From Calothrix sp. FI2-JRJ7 (lineage in GTDB: Bacteria > Cyanobacteriota > Cyanobacteriia > Cyanobacteriales > Nostocaceae): DNA of 64,000 bases. Where the stretch lies: contig JAHHGX010000018.1 of the NCBI GenBank assembly GCA_019359675.1, positions 1 through 64,000 on the forward strand, given 5' to 3'. The notes under the pieces are model-generated. The model was not told where the DNA came from. It saw only the letters and a program-made list of their open reading frames with translations, and made no database searches. A program made the position numbers and the translations under genes. Positions 9,418-16,819 of this stretch are shown here, piece by piece (the stretch's first letter is position 1; the number at the start of each line of letters is the position of its first letter).

Positions 9418-10134
9418 ATGGAAAATTTAATGGGAATGGAATCTGTTATCTCGGTTCAAAATCTTGACCATTTTTTTGGTAGCGGTCAACTGCGTAAGCA
9501 AGTGTTGTATGACATTAACCTAGAAATTAGACGCGGCGATATTATTATTATGACGGGTCCTTCTGGTTCAGGTAAAACTACACTATTAACTTTAGTCGGT
9601 GGCTTACGTTCGGCACAGTCGGGTAGTTTACGTGTTCTAGGAAATGAATTAGTTGGCGCCAATGCGGGACAACTTACACAAGCACGTCGTAAGCACGGTT
9701 ATATTTTTCAGGCACATAATTTACATGGAAGTTTAACGGCATTACAAAATGTGCGGATGGGTTTAGAGGTTCATAAAGGTATTTCACCCAAAGAAATGAA
9801 CCAACGTGCTGCTTTGATGTTAGAGCAAGTTGGATTAGGACACCGTGCAAATTATTTTCCAGATGATTTATCGGGAGGTCAAAAACAACGGGTTGCTATT
9901 GCCCGTGCGCTTGTGGGTCATCCAAAAATTGTTCTAGCAGATGAACCGACTGCTGCACTTGACAGTAAATCTGGTCGAGATGTCGTTAATTTGATGCAAA
10001 CCCTCGCCAAAGAACAAGGGTGTACCATTTTGCTCGTAACCCACGACAACCGTATTTTAGATATTGCCGACCGAATTGTTCACATGGAAGATGGAAGACT
10101 GGCACGAAATGAGGAATTGGTGGCAGCAAGCTAA
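9418..10134 (+). CDS. devA: DevA-family ABC exporter ATPase
   Basis: 238-residue cytoplasmic ATPase of the LolD/MacB type. Walker A is GPSGSGKTTL (near residue 48), the Q-loop is in GYIFQAHNL, the signature is LSGGQKQRVAIARAL, Walker B is IVLADEPTAALD and the H-loop is LLVTHDNR. All residues needed for ATP hydrolysis are present. It is third in the operon, 11 bp after devC. ATGs at 9430 and 9436 are alternative starts. The outer-membrane partner is probably the HgdD-like TolC protein encoded at 61613-63613, by analogy with Anabaena. Confidence 0.92.
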   Translation: MENLMGMESVISVQNLDHFFGSGQLRKQVLYDINLEIRRGDIIIMTGPSGSGKTTLLTLVGGLRSAQSGSLRVLGNELVGANAGQLTQARRKHGYIFQAHNLHGSLTALQNVRMGLEVHKGISPKEMNQRAALMLEQVGLGHRANYFPDDLSGGQKQRVAIARALVGHPKIVLADEPTAALDSKSGRDVVNLMQTLAKEQGCTILLVTHDNRILDIADRIVHMEDGRLARNEELVAAS

Positions 10135-10356
10135 AATCCGCTTCTATTTGAAGTCTGATTTGAATAAATACGTATATTCGTAAAAATTAAGACTTTTAAA
10201 AACCTTGCTTTTGTACAGCGTTTATACATAATATAATGGACGGTTTAAATTACTAAGCAATTTAACCGTGTACAAACATCTGCTTTTTGTGGGAAACACT
10301 GTAGCTAATGATTTAGTCTTTAGTACCGCAAAGGCGATATTGTGTTGTGTAAATTT

Positions 10357-11286
10357 ATGACAAAGATAGACCGTATTAGTAACTTAAGTAATCAGTTTAA
10401 TGCTTCCATATCTGGATTCAAAAAAGTGTTTCCTATTGCCAGCATTGCGTTGGCAGTAGCAATGCCAATAGTTTTGTCTTCACCTGTCAAAGCCTTACAA
10501 GTACAAATGACTCCACAGTCTCCGCGATTAGGGGATACGATTTCGGTAATTGTGAGCTTGGATAATCCAGCCAATGGTGGCAATGTAACTGTTAGTAGTG
10601 GTCAAGAGACTTATACGGCATATGAAATTGCTCCAAATAAATATCGGGCATTTATTCCTACTACCCCCTTGGAAAAGCCAGGTGGACGCACAGTAAAAAT
10701 CAGTGGTGGTGGAGAGACTAAAAATCTAACACTCCAAGTAGGCGCCCGTAAATTTCCAGTACAACGGATAAATTTACCACCTGGTAAAGCTGGAGTTAAA
10801 GCAACCGAACTAGAACTTCGACGTGCGCGTGAATTCCGCGAAGTGCGTACTCCTGAAAAGTTTTGGAAAGGTACTTTTAAACGACCGAACCAAGGACGAA
10901 TGAGTACACAATATGGTGTTAGACGCTACTATAATGGAGTGTTTGCGAATGATTACTATCATCGCGGACTAGATTATGCAGGCGCCTCTGGTACAACCGT
11001 CGTAGCTCCAGCAGCGGGACGTGTTGTATTAGTAGGAACTGTAGCACAGGGCTTTAAAGTTCATGGTAATGTGGTCGGTGTTGACCACGGGCAAGGGGTA
11101 GCAAGTATTTTTATGCACCTCAGACAAATTTCAGTCAAAGAAGGCGATTTTGTACAGCCCGGTCAAAAAATAGGTACAGTTGGTTCCACAGGTGCCTCGA
11201 CAGGTCCTCATTTACACTGGGGTTTATACGTTAATGGCAAAAGTGTTGACCCGATGCCTTGGCTAAATGGCACTGCTGAAAAGTAA
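10357..11286 (+). CDS. Secreted M23-family (LytM) peptidoglycan endopeptidase
   Basis: Zinc endopeptidase acting on peptidoglycan cross-bridges or stem peptides outside the inner membrane. A signal peptide is visible (SIALAVAMPIVLSSPVKA, cleavage expected after VKA). An N-terminal beta-domain of about 100 residues comes next. The M23 domain occupies roughly the last 120 residues, with the zinc ligands in HRGLDYA and HLHWGLY and the catalytic His in IFMHLRQ. A GTG at 10342 would add five residues. I prefer the ATG at 10357, since MTKIDR is a more usual start. The full metal site means it should be active. It lies alone, 207 bp after devA. Confidence 0.88.
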   Translation: MTKIDRISNLSNQFNASISGFKKVFPIASIALAVAMPIVLSSPVKALQVQMTPQSPRLGDTISVIVSLDNPANGGNVTVSSGQETYTAYEIAPNKYRAFIPTTPLEKPGGRTVKISGGGETKNLTLQVGARKFPVQRINLPPGKAGVKATELELRRAREFREVRTPEKFWKGTFKRPNQGRMSTQYGVRRYYNGVFANDYYHRGLDYAGASGTTVVAPAAGRVVLVGTVAQGFKVHGNVVGVDHGQGVASIFMHLRQISVKEGDFVQPGQKIGTVGSTGASTGPHLHWGLYVNGKSVDPMPWLNGTAEK

Positions 11287-11447
11287 GTTATAAATGAAGT
11301 GACAAAGTAAATTATGAAGTAAAAATGCACACAGATGCGTATTTGCTACATAATTTACTTGTAGACTGTTTACAATTGACTTTTAGTAAGCAATTATAGA
11401 TTCGATTGATACCGTCCCTACCTAAACTTGGATGGCTTAAAAAAAAG

Positions 11448-11999
11448 ATGAGTAATATGAGTATAGGAAAAATTGTAGAACAAGCTCTCCAAGATGGTTA
11501 TTTGACACCTGCTATGGAAGCTGAAGTTGGGCGAATCTGCGACCATGCGTCAGAATTGTCAATTGAAGAGTACATGGCGTTAGACCGCTTGATGGGGTCA
11601 CTATTAACAGGTGAGGTAGTGGCGGTACCTCGCAAACAGTTTATTAACGTCATGGAAGATTTGGTATTGACTGAAGCAGTTGCCCGGGTCGCCGAAATTG
11701 AAGCAACAAGCGAAGGGTCTTTAGATGTTGGTGATATTGCAGCTTACGCACTCAACCGTCTTCCACCCCTTTATGCTACTACCGAAGAAGGCGCCAGTTG
11801 GCAACGTGCGCGCGCTAAAACTGAACTGCAAGAGTTAATTAGCCAACAAGTTAGTGAAGCAATAGCACGTAACCTCGACAGACCCAACGATGATAAAACT
11901 GTGTTGACTCCTAAGAACACAGGTAATGAGGTATTGCGTCAAGTTAGCACCTTGCTTCAAGCTTATGCTCCTGCGTTTGAGCAAAAAGCGCAGTCTTAA
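11448..11999 (+). CDS. ComFB-family protein (late competence development)
   Basis: Small cytoplasmic protein. The ComFB domain spans about residues 60-130: KQFINVMEDLVLTEAVARV, then a segment ending in LNRLPPLYATTEEGASWQR. ComFB-family proteins in cyanobacteria have been described as receptors for cyclic dinucleotides, which is of interest because two c-di-AMP riboswitches lie in this window. What it controls here is unknown. A TTG at 11406 would lengthen it by 14 residues. ATG starts at 11448 and 11457 are more likely because family similarity begins around MSIGKIVEQALQDGY. Its stop overlaps the stop of the convergent L,D-transpeptidase gene. Confidence 0.85.
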   Translation: MSNMSIGKIVEQALQDGYLTPAMEAEVGRICDHASELSIEEYMALDRLMGSLLTGEVVAVPRKQFINVMEDLVLTEAVARVAEIEATSEGSLDVGDIAAYALNRLPPLYATTEEGASWQRARAKTELQELISQQVSEAIARNLDRPNDDKTVLTPKNTGNEVLRQVSTLLQAYAPAFEQKAQS

Positions 12000-12667
12000 T
12001 GGCGAACTTCAACGACCGTTCCAATTTTCACTTGGTCGTAAAGCATCCGAACATCGGGGTTACGCATTCTGAGACAACCGTGAGATACTGGGTTTCCTAC
12101 TAACGTCTCGTCTGGTGTTCCGTGAAACCCTATTTCCCCATCTTTAGCTGATAAAAACCCAATCCATCTATCTCCCAGAGGACTATCTTCACCTGCGGAA
12201 AAAACTTTACCAGTAATTGGATGGCGCCAAATAGGGTCGTGTTGTTTATGCATGACTTGAAATATACCCGTAGGAGTTTCCCAACCTTTTTTACCAATAC
12301 CTGTGGGATAACTAGCGATAACCTCGCCCTTTTGATACACATAAACTCTTCGATTACTTAAATCTACAACCAAGCGCAGCTCCGAGTTCAATGCTTGTTG
12401 AGATTTTTGCCCGGTCAATTTGACATCGGGTGATGTAGCTATTGCTGCATCTCCTGCTGTTGCTCTTATTTGACCTTGTTTGAGAAAGCTTGTAAATCTT
12501 TCTACCAGTGAAGGTTCACTTTTAGCAGGTGGCGCCTCAGAACGAGTTGCCACTGGCATCATCGCACGATTTGAGCTAGAAATATGCCAGCGTACTGCAA
12601 GCGTTAGTAAAGATGTACTAAAGCAAAGTAGCATGACTATGCGCGCTATAGATTCATTTTTGACCAT
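11996..12667 (-). CDS. L,D-transpeptidase (YkuD domain)
   Basis: Cell-wall enzyme that forms 3-3 peptide cross-links or attaches proteins to peptidoglycan. One N-terminal hydrophobic segment (residues 8-25) serves as signal or membrane anchor. A low-complexity linker of about 70 residues follows, then the YkuD domain (about 95-223) beginning LRLVVDLSNRRVYVYQKGE. The catalytic motif is complete: His in IGFHGTPDE and the nucleophile in SHGCLRMRNPD. It is transcribed toward the ComFB gene and the two stop codons overlap, so the transcripts must be convergent. The linker suggests the catalytic domain reaches from the inner membrane into the wall. Confidence 0.93.
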   Translation of the reverse strand: MVKNESIARIVMLLCFSTSLLTLAVRWHISSSNRAMMPVATRSEAPPAKSEPSLVERFTSFLKQGQIRATAGDAAIATSPDVKLTGQKSQQALNSELRLVVDLSNRRVYVYQKGEVIASYPTGIGKKGWETPTGIFQVMHKQHDPIWRHPITGKVFSAGEDSPLGDRWIGFLSAKDGEIGFHGTPDETLVGNPVSHGCLRMRNPDVRMLYDQVKIGTVVEVRH

Positions 12668-12999
12668 CGAAGAAGCTCACTTTCAAACTACATACACATT
12701 AAATATAATAAGCGGCGCTTATTTATCAAGACTAACTATCTATCTAGATTTGTCGTATCCGAATTTAGTGCCCAACATAAAAAATTTATAATATTTTTTT
12801 GATTTCCTTACGAATATGGTAATAGGAAAGGGCACACTAGAATTGTGAGGGTAAACCGTAAGCGCCGCGTTAACTGGTTCTGGATTATTTAAGTCTTAAC
12901 AAGTTAAGACAAGTTAAAGCATTTGGTAAGAACATAGACTCCCAGGAACTCAGTTAGCGTAGCAGACAATCATACTTTGGTGTGGGTGGGAGAAAAATT
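12668..12999. other. Intergenic region with one short palindrome
   Basis: No gene is supported here. The only clear structure is GTCTTAAC-AA-GTTAAGAC at 12893-12910, a perfect 8-bp inverted repeat with a 2-bp centre. It is a possible protein-binding site for the small gene that follows. It lacks a T-run and so does not look like a terminator. Confidence 0.4.
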
Positions 13000-13164
13000 A
13001 TGTTTAAAAAATTATTGCTAGCGATTACAATTACATTTTCGCTGAACCTGTGTTTAGAGACCCGACAACAAGAGCGCACTAATACAGATACGAGTTTTCA
13101 GCAGAAAGCGCAAGTAGAGCAAACAAGTACAATTTTGGTGTCTGTGCCACAAAACAAAAAGTAG
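13000..13164 (+). CDS. Small protein with a signal-like N-terminus, unknown function
   Basis: 54 residues. It starts MFKKLLLAITITFSLNLC, which has the basic-hydrophobic shape of a signal peptide, and ends with a polar Gln/Thr-rich tail. The Cys after SLNL is not in a good lipobox. A purine-rich GGGAGA lies about 8 bp before the ATG and could be a ribosome-binding site. I do not recognise it. It could be a chance reading frame, since nothing but the leader composition supports it. Confidence 0.3.
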   Translation: MFKKLLLAITITFSLNLCLETRQQERTNTDTSFQQKAQVEQTSTILVSVPQNKK

Positions 13165-13240
13165 GTACAAGCATATAGGACTTATGCGATTGGCACATAA
13201 AAATCGTGGGGTGGAATGGCGCTTACTTAACGTAATTAAT

Positions 13241-13417
13241 GGTGCGTGAAAGCACTGTATTTTGCGTTACATTGATTGATAGTAATAGCTTTCACGCACC
13301 CTACCCGATTTTATTGGCGCCTCAAAATGCTCTTTGTAAGTGCCATTCAACCGTAGGGTGTGTGACGCTATGAAGAAATTTTAACGTAGCGATAAAATTT
13401 GTAGCGTCACGCACCAG
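13241..13417. repeat. 177-bp dispersed repeat, first tandem copy
   Basis: The unit holds two hairpins: GGTGCGTGAAAGC pairs with GCTTTCACGCACC at its left half, and TGTGACGCTA pairs with the TAGCGTCACGCA type end at its right half. A second copy follows after 10 bp and a partial inverted copy lies at 37205-37301. It has no coding frame. The shape is that of a small non-autonomous (MITE-like) element. Confidence 0.75.
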
Positions 13418-13427
13418 TAGATATTAT

Positions 13428-13604
13428 GGTGCGTGAAAGCACTTTAATATACGTTACATTGATTGGTTGTAATAGCTTTCACGCACCCTACCCGATTTTA
13501 TTGGCGCCTCAAAATGCTCTTTGTAAGTGCCATTCAACCGTAGGGTGTGTGACGCTATGAAGAAATTTTAACGTAGCGATAAAACTTGTAGCGTCACGCA
13601 CCAG
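13428..13604. repeat. 177-bp dispersed repeat, second tandem copy
   Basis: Same length and order as the copy at 13241-13417. Differences are confined mainly to the first hairpin loop (ACTTTAATATACG here, ACTGTATTTTGCG in the first copy). The loop of this copy is the one shared with the distant inverted copy near 37.2 kb. Confidence 0.75.
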
Positions 13605-13640
13605 ATGCCAATTGTGACAATATCGTAAGTCCTGGCATAA

Positions 13641-13706
13641 AGAAACCGGGCTTCTATATGAAGAATTAAATTTTTTAGTAAAATCTTTATAAGAAGCCCG
13701 GTTTCT
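13641..13706. repeat. Inverted repeat with 15-bp arms, 'AGAAACCGGG' family
   Basis: AGAAACCGGGCTTCT at 13641-13655 pairs exactly with AGAAGCCCGGTTTCT at 13692-13706 around an AT-rich 36-nt loop. The same motif family appears three times at 55130-55254. The rest of the 13.6-14.0 kb stretch holds no gene that I can see before the sigG promoter, only a further pair of CTTACATGTAAG-like palindromes near 13830-13850. Confidence 0.65.
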
Positions 13707-13943
13707 CTTCGAGACACAGAGTATATGTACACCATCCTAATAAAAGGCGCCTTCCTGACGGAATGACGTTACAACTGCTGCATCGAAGTAAGTATCATTT
13801 CTGTATGCACTCAATAACACTTACATGTAAGAAACCTCTTACATGTAAGTGCTAGATAGCCAAAGAGTTATCTTTTACATTAAATGAAATTGGCACAATT
13901 TAGATACATCGGTGTTACAGTCTAAAATCCGTCACTATCCCCA

Positions 13944-13971
13944 GGAACAACTGACTGATTAGGATGTCTAA
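13944..13971 (+). promoter_or_regulatory. Sigma-E-like (ECF) promoter of sigG
   Basis: GGAAC at 13944-13948 and GTCTAA at 13966-13971 match the -35 and -10 elements of sigma-E-type ECF promoters. The spacing is the sigma-E arrangement too: seven bases of the GGAACNN element, 15 bases, then GTCTAA. The sigG start codon lies 33 bp downstream. ECF factors usually transcribe their own gene, so autoregulation is likely. Confidence 0.6.
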
Positions 13972-14003
13972 TAGATAGGGATGTTAAAAAGCCAGTACGA
14001 TCT

Positions 14004-14663
14004 ATGAGTCAATCGATTACTGTGTCCTGGTCGCAAATCGATACCAGGCTTCCGGAACAAAAGGAAGTGCAAGCTGACAAACTCTCAAACCACGATTTGA
14101 TATTACGCTGTCAAGAAGGACTGCGCCCTGAACGTGCTGCCTTTGCGGAACTAATGCGCCGTTATCAATCTCAGGTAGAGAGAGTTTTATACCACCTAGC
14201 TCCTGACTGGGCAGATAGAGCAGATTTAGCTCAAGAAGTCTGGATAAGAGTATTTCGCAATATCAGCAAGCTGCAAGAACCCGCTAAATTCCGGGGTTGG
14301 TTGAGCCGAATTGCCACGAACTTGTTTTATGACGAGTTACGGAAGCGTAAACGGGTTGTTAGTCCACTGTCGCTTGATGCTCCCCGCTCGGTAGAAGACG
14401 GCGAAATGGATTGGGAAATTGCTGGTGATACACCAGGTCCGGAAGAAGAATTAACTACTCGTGAATTTTACGAGCAATTACGTGACGCAATCGCTGATCT
14501 GCCCGAAGTATTCCGGACTACAATAGTCCTTAGAGAAATTGAAGGCATGGCTTACGAAGAAATTGCTGAGATTACAGGTGTATCTTTAGGTACAGTAAAA
14601 TCTCGCATTGCGCGCGCTCGTACAAGGCTGCAATCACAATTGCAAAGCTATCTTGATGCATAA
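14004..14663 (+). CDS. sigG: ECF (group 3) RNA polymerase sigma factor, SigG type
   Basis: 219 residues. Region 2 covers about 40-110 (AFAELMRRYQSQVERVLYHL, then DLAQEVWIRVFRNI and FRGWLSRIATNLFYDELRKR). Region 4 covers about 150-210 (LPEVFRTTIVLREIEGMAYE, then GVSLGTVKSRIARARTRL). Region 3 is absent, as in all ECF factors. Length and sequence agree with cyanobacterial SigG, which in Nostoc is linked to envelope stress. A sigma-E-like promoter lies 33 bp upstream. The next gene has the layout of a membrane anti-sigma factor, so the pair probably forms a stress switch. Confidence 0.9.
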   Translation: MSQSITVSWSQIDTRLPEQKEVQADKLSNHDLILRCQEGLRPERAAFAELMRRYQSQVERVLYHLAPDWADRADLAQEVWIRVFRNISKLQEPAKFRGWLSRIATNLFYDELRKRKRVVSPLSLDAPRSVEDGEMDWEIAGDTPGPEEELTTREFYEQLRDAIADLPEVFRTTIVLREIEGMAYEEIAEITGVSLGTVKSRIARARTRLQSQLQSYLDA

Positions 14664-14818
14664 GTAGTAATGGTTAGCCATTATTACTTGAGGCAGAATT
14701 GTATAATAAATTAAAAAAAGTTAGAGATTAATCGAGTGCTTCTGCCGAAAGAAATAGCCAGAATTTCTCACCTTTGTCCGATTTATTTACCCGTGTTTGA
14801 ATTGGTAATGGTGTTAAT

Positions 14819-15421
14819 ATGAATACTAATTCGCAATTTAATGACCGTTCTCAGTCGCAGGCAAATCAAAACCTGTCGTCCGAGGATGTAAAGCATACCA
14901 ATGATTTTACGGGCGCTATGGATATGGTGAAGCGTGACCGCTTCGAGTTATTAAGTGCATACCTCGATGGTGAGGTAACAGCAACAGAACGCAAGCAAGT
15001 GGAAGAGTGGTTGGTAAATGACCAGTCAGTCAAAACACTTTATACTCGACTGTTAAAATTACGGCAATCTTTGCGAACTCTACCAATCCCAGAGTCGCAA
15101 CAGCCAGTTGAAGAAACAGTTGAGCAGGTTTTAGGTAAACTAAAGCGTCGGCGTCTAAAATTAGCAGGATTGTTTGGGGGAGCTGCAATTGCAGCTTGTG
15201 CTTTCGGTGCCTTATCAGGGATATTCTCTGGCGATTCAAGAGTTATTCAATTTGCATCGCAGCCCGTATCACAACCTATTGCCACCAAACCCAATGCTTC
15301 GTCTAAAACACTGATGGTTGCCCTTAACCAGCCAATATTTCCAATTCCTAAAACAGAAGTGGCGCCAAATCCAGTTGAAAGGCAGCGGCAAACACCCGAC
15401 GCCGAAAATGGATTATATTAA
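14819..15421 (+). CDS. Membrane-anchored anti-sigma factor for SigG
   Basis: 200 residues. A cytoplasmic anti-sigma-like domain (about 38-105: FELLSAYLDGEVTATERKQV, then LYTRLLKLRQSLRTLP) resembles the RseA/zinc-less anti-sigma fold. One membrane helix follows (about 118-138: LAGLFGGAAIAACAFGALSG), then a periplasmic tail rich in Pro, Gln and Ser. The Cys/His triad of zinc anti-sigma factors is not visible. It lies 155 bp after sigG on the same strand. Inferred role: hold SigG at the membrane until envelope stress triggers release, probably by proteolysis. In Nostoc punctiforme a SigG partner of this kind is known. Confidence 0.85.
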   Translation: MNTNSQFNDRSQSQANQNLSSEDVKHTNDFTGAMDMVKRDRFELLSAYLDGEVTATERKQVEEWLVNDQSVKTLYTRLLKLRQSLRTLPIPESQQPVEETVEQVLGKLKRRRLKLAGLFGGAAIAACAFGALSGIFSGDSRVIQFASQPVSQPIATKPNASSKTLMVALNQPIFPIPKTEVAPNPVERQRQTPDAENGLY

Positions 15422-15471
15422 AAGCTTATTAATTAACTAAAGCTGATAATTAAAGCCTATATTAGGAGAAT

Positions 15472-15897
15472 TTATTGTTTGGAAGCACTCCATAAACCAT
15501 CATCCTGTAACGTTCCGCCCAATTGGTGAACAAGCTTTTCTTCCATAAGATAAGCCCAAACTTCACCGATGCGTTGCGGGCGCCCAGGAGTGGTATTTGT
15601 GTGGTCTTGACTAAATATATTAATGTATCGACGGTTATAGAGATTTTCTGAACTTTGTCGAGAGGGGTGATAGTCCTCAAGCTCATCAAGTTCAGCCAAA
15701 ATATCTGAATCAGCAAAAGAGAGCATATAACCCCAAACAGGACTATTTCCCAGCGTCATTGCCGGATACCCCTGTGGAAGGGAATAAAGCTTACCCATTG
15801 TAAAAGCGGGCAGGGTATCAATAACCCTGTCCGCACAATATTTTGTATAATTTTCTTCACCCGGTTTGAGAGTTCCATAAACAAACACTTTAATCAC
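15472..15897 (-). CDS. Gamma-glutamylcyclotransferase-like (GGCT/AIG2) protein
   Basis: 141 residues with the GGCT fold. The substrate-loop motif VFVYGTLKPGEENY is at residues 4-17, and the LDELEDYHP segment near residue 75 carries the glutamate expected for catalysis. The family releases 5-oxoproline from gamma-glutamyl amines or glutathione-derived dipeptides. The real substrate is not predictable. The ATG at 15897 is placed directly before the glycine loop, as in other family members. It is convergent with the anti-sigma gene, with a 50-bp gap. Confidence 0.85.
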   Translation of the reverse strand: MIKVFVYGTLKPGEENYTKYCADRVIDTLPAFTMGKLYSLPQGYPAMTLGNSPVWGYMLSFADSDILAELDELEDYHPSRQSSENLYNRRYINIFSQDHTNTTPGRPQRIGEVWAYLMEEKLVHQLGGTLQDDGLWSASKQ

Positions 15898-16214
15898 AAT
15901 TAACCCTCAGTAATTTAATAGCAGAACCAGAAAAAGTGCCAGTTGAATATCTGTCACAAACAATTAATAGATTGTAGGTTGGGTTCCGGCTTTGCATAAC
16001 CCAACCAAAATAACAAATCTACTAAATATTTTTACCACAGAGACGCGATTGATCGCGTCTCTACGCAGAGAAAGAGAGATTGGCGCCTCAACTCTAGAAT
16101 AATATTATGTAATTTCGCGGTTAACATAAATAATTATTTATGATAATTTTTGTAGAAGTGTGATAAATTGGAAAATTTTAATAGCTATATACCATCCTCA
16201 TAAGATAGCAAAAA
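15898..16214. repeat. Intergenic region with two dispersed repeats
   Basis: At about 15972-16006 a 'GGTTGGGTTCCG ... ACCCAACC' hairpin is seen, the same type as near 25.66, 47.9 and 53.2 kb. At 16039-16062 AGAGACGCGAT pairs with ATCGCGTCTCT around 2 bp, one of the GTAGAGACG-type palindromes. It sits inside a longer 'CCACAGAG ... CGCAGAG' repeat. No gene is seen. Confidence 0.6.
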
Positions 16215-16649
16215 ATGAAAATTGCCTTCGCCACAACAGATAAAGTCAATATAAACTCCGACTTTGGGAGTGCCGAAAAATTTGATATCTACGAAATATC
16301 AAAATCTGGGTATCATTTTTTAGATACTATTTGCGTAGAAAAGCAACCTGAAACAACCCAATATGGTTATAAAAATAAAGATAATATATTGAGGGTAAAT
16401 AAAGGTGAGAGTGATTCCGATATAGCAACTGTAATTGATGCACTTAATGACTGTACAATAGTTTATACTACCTCAATTGGCCCCGTACCCGCAGCAAAAC
16501 TAATAAAAAATGGTATCACACCAATGACACCAGAATTAGACCAAGAAAAAATTACTTCTATCCTTGATAGATTATTAATAGCAGTAAAAGGAAATCCCGC
16601 GCCTTGGTTGCGTAAAGTTTTACAACGAGAAAATCAACGTACTGAATAA
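16215..16649 (+). CDS. NifX-like dinitrogenase iron-molybdenum cofactor family protein
   Basis: 144 residues covering one NifX/NafY-type domain: MKIAFATTDKVNINSDFGSA, then IDALNDCTIVYTTSIGPVPA and the C-terminal LDRLLIAVKGNPAPWLRKVL, which is shared with cyanobacterial NifX. NifX binds FeMo-co precursors during nitrogenase assembly. No other nif gene is in the window, so this is either a solitary NifX copy or a paralogue with a related metal-cluster role. The region around residues 40-60 is longer and less regular than in standard NifX. The ATG at 16215 fits the family start. Confidence 0.8.
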   Translation: MKIAFATTDKVNINSDFGSAEKFDIYEISKSGYHFLDTICVEKQPETTQYGYKNKDNILRVNKGESDSDIATVIDALNDCTIVYTTSIGPVPAAKLIKNGITPMTPELDQEKITSILDRLLIAVKGNPAPWLRKVLQRENQRTE

Positions 16650-16819
16650 TAGAGCTATTCAGCTAAAATTTTGATTCAAGTGAATATATTTTTGGCAAGA
16701 GTATAAATACTCAAATATGGCGTGTATCTGGTTCTGCTGTCAATACAAATGAAATACTATGTCACAATAACTAAGCAGAAACTAAGATTAATAAGATTAA
16801 CGCATTAGGAGTATTAGCA

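Noticed and set aside
6813-10134. The heterocyst glycolipid exporter devBCA itself
   Set aside because: Family assignment is firm, but the divergent TetR gene and operators differ from the known devBCA control, so I treat it as a paralogue of unknown cargo.
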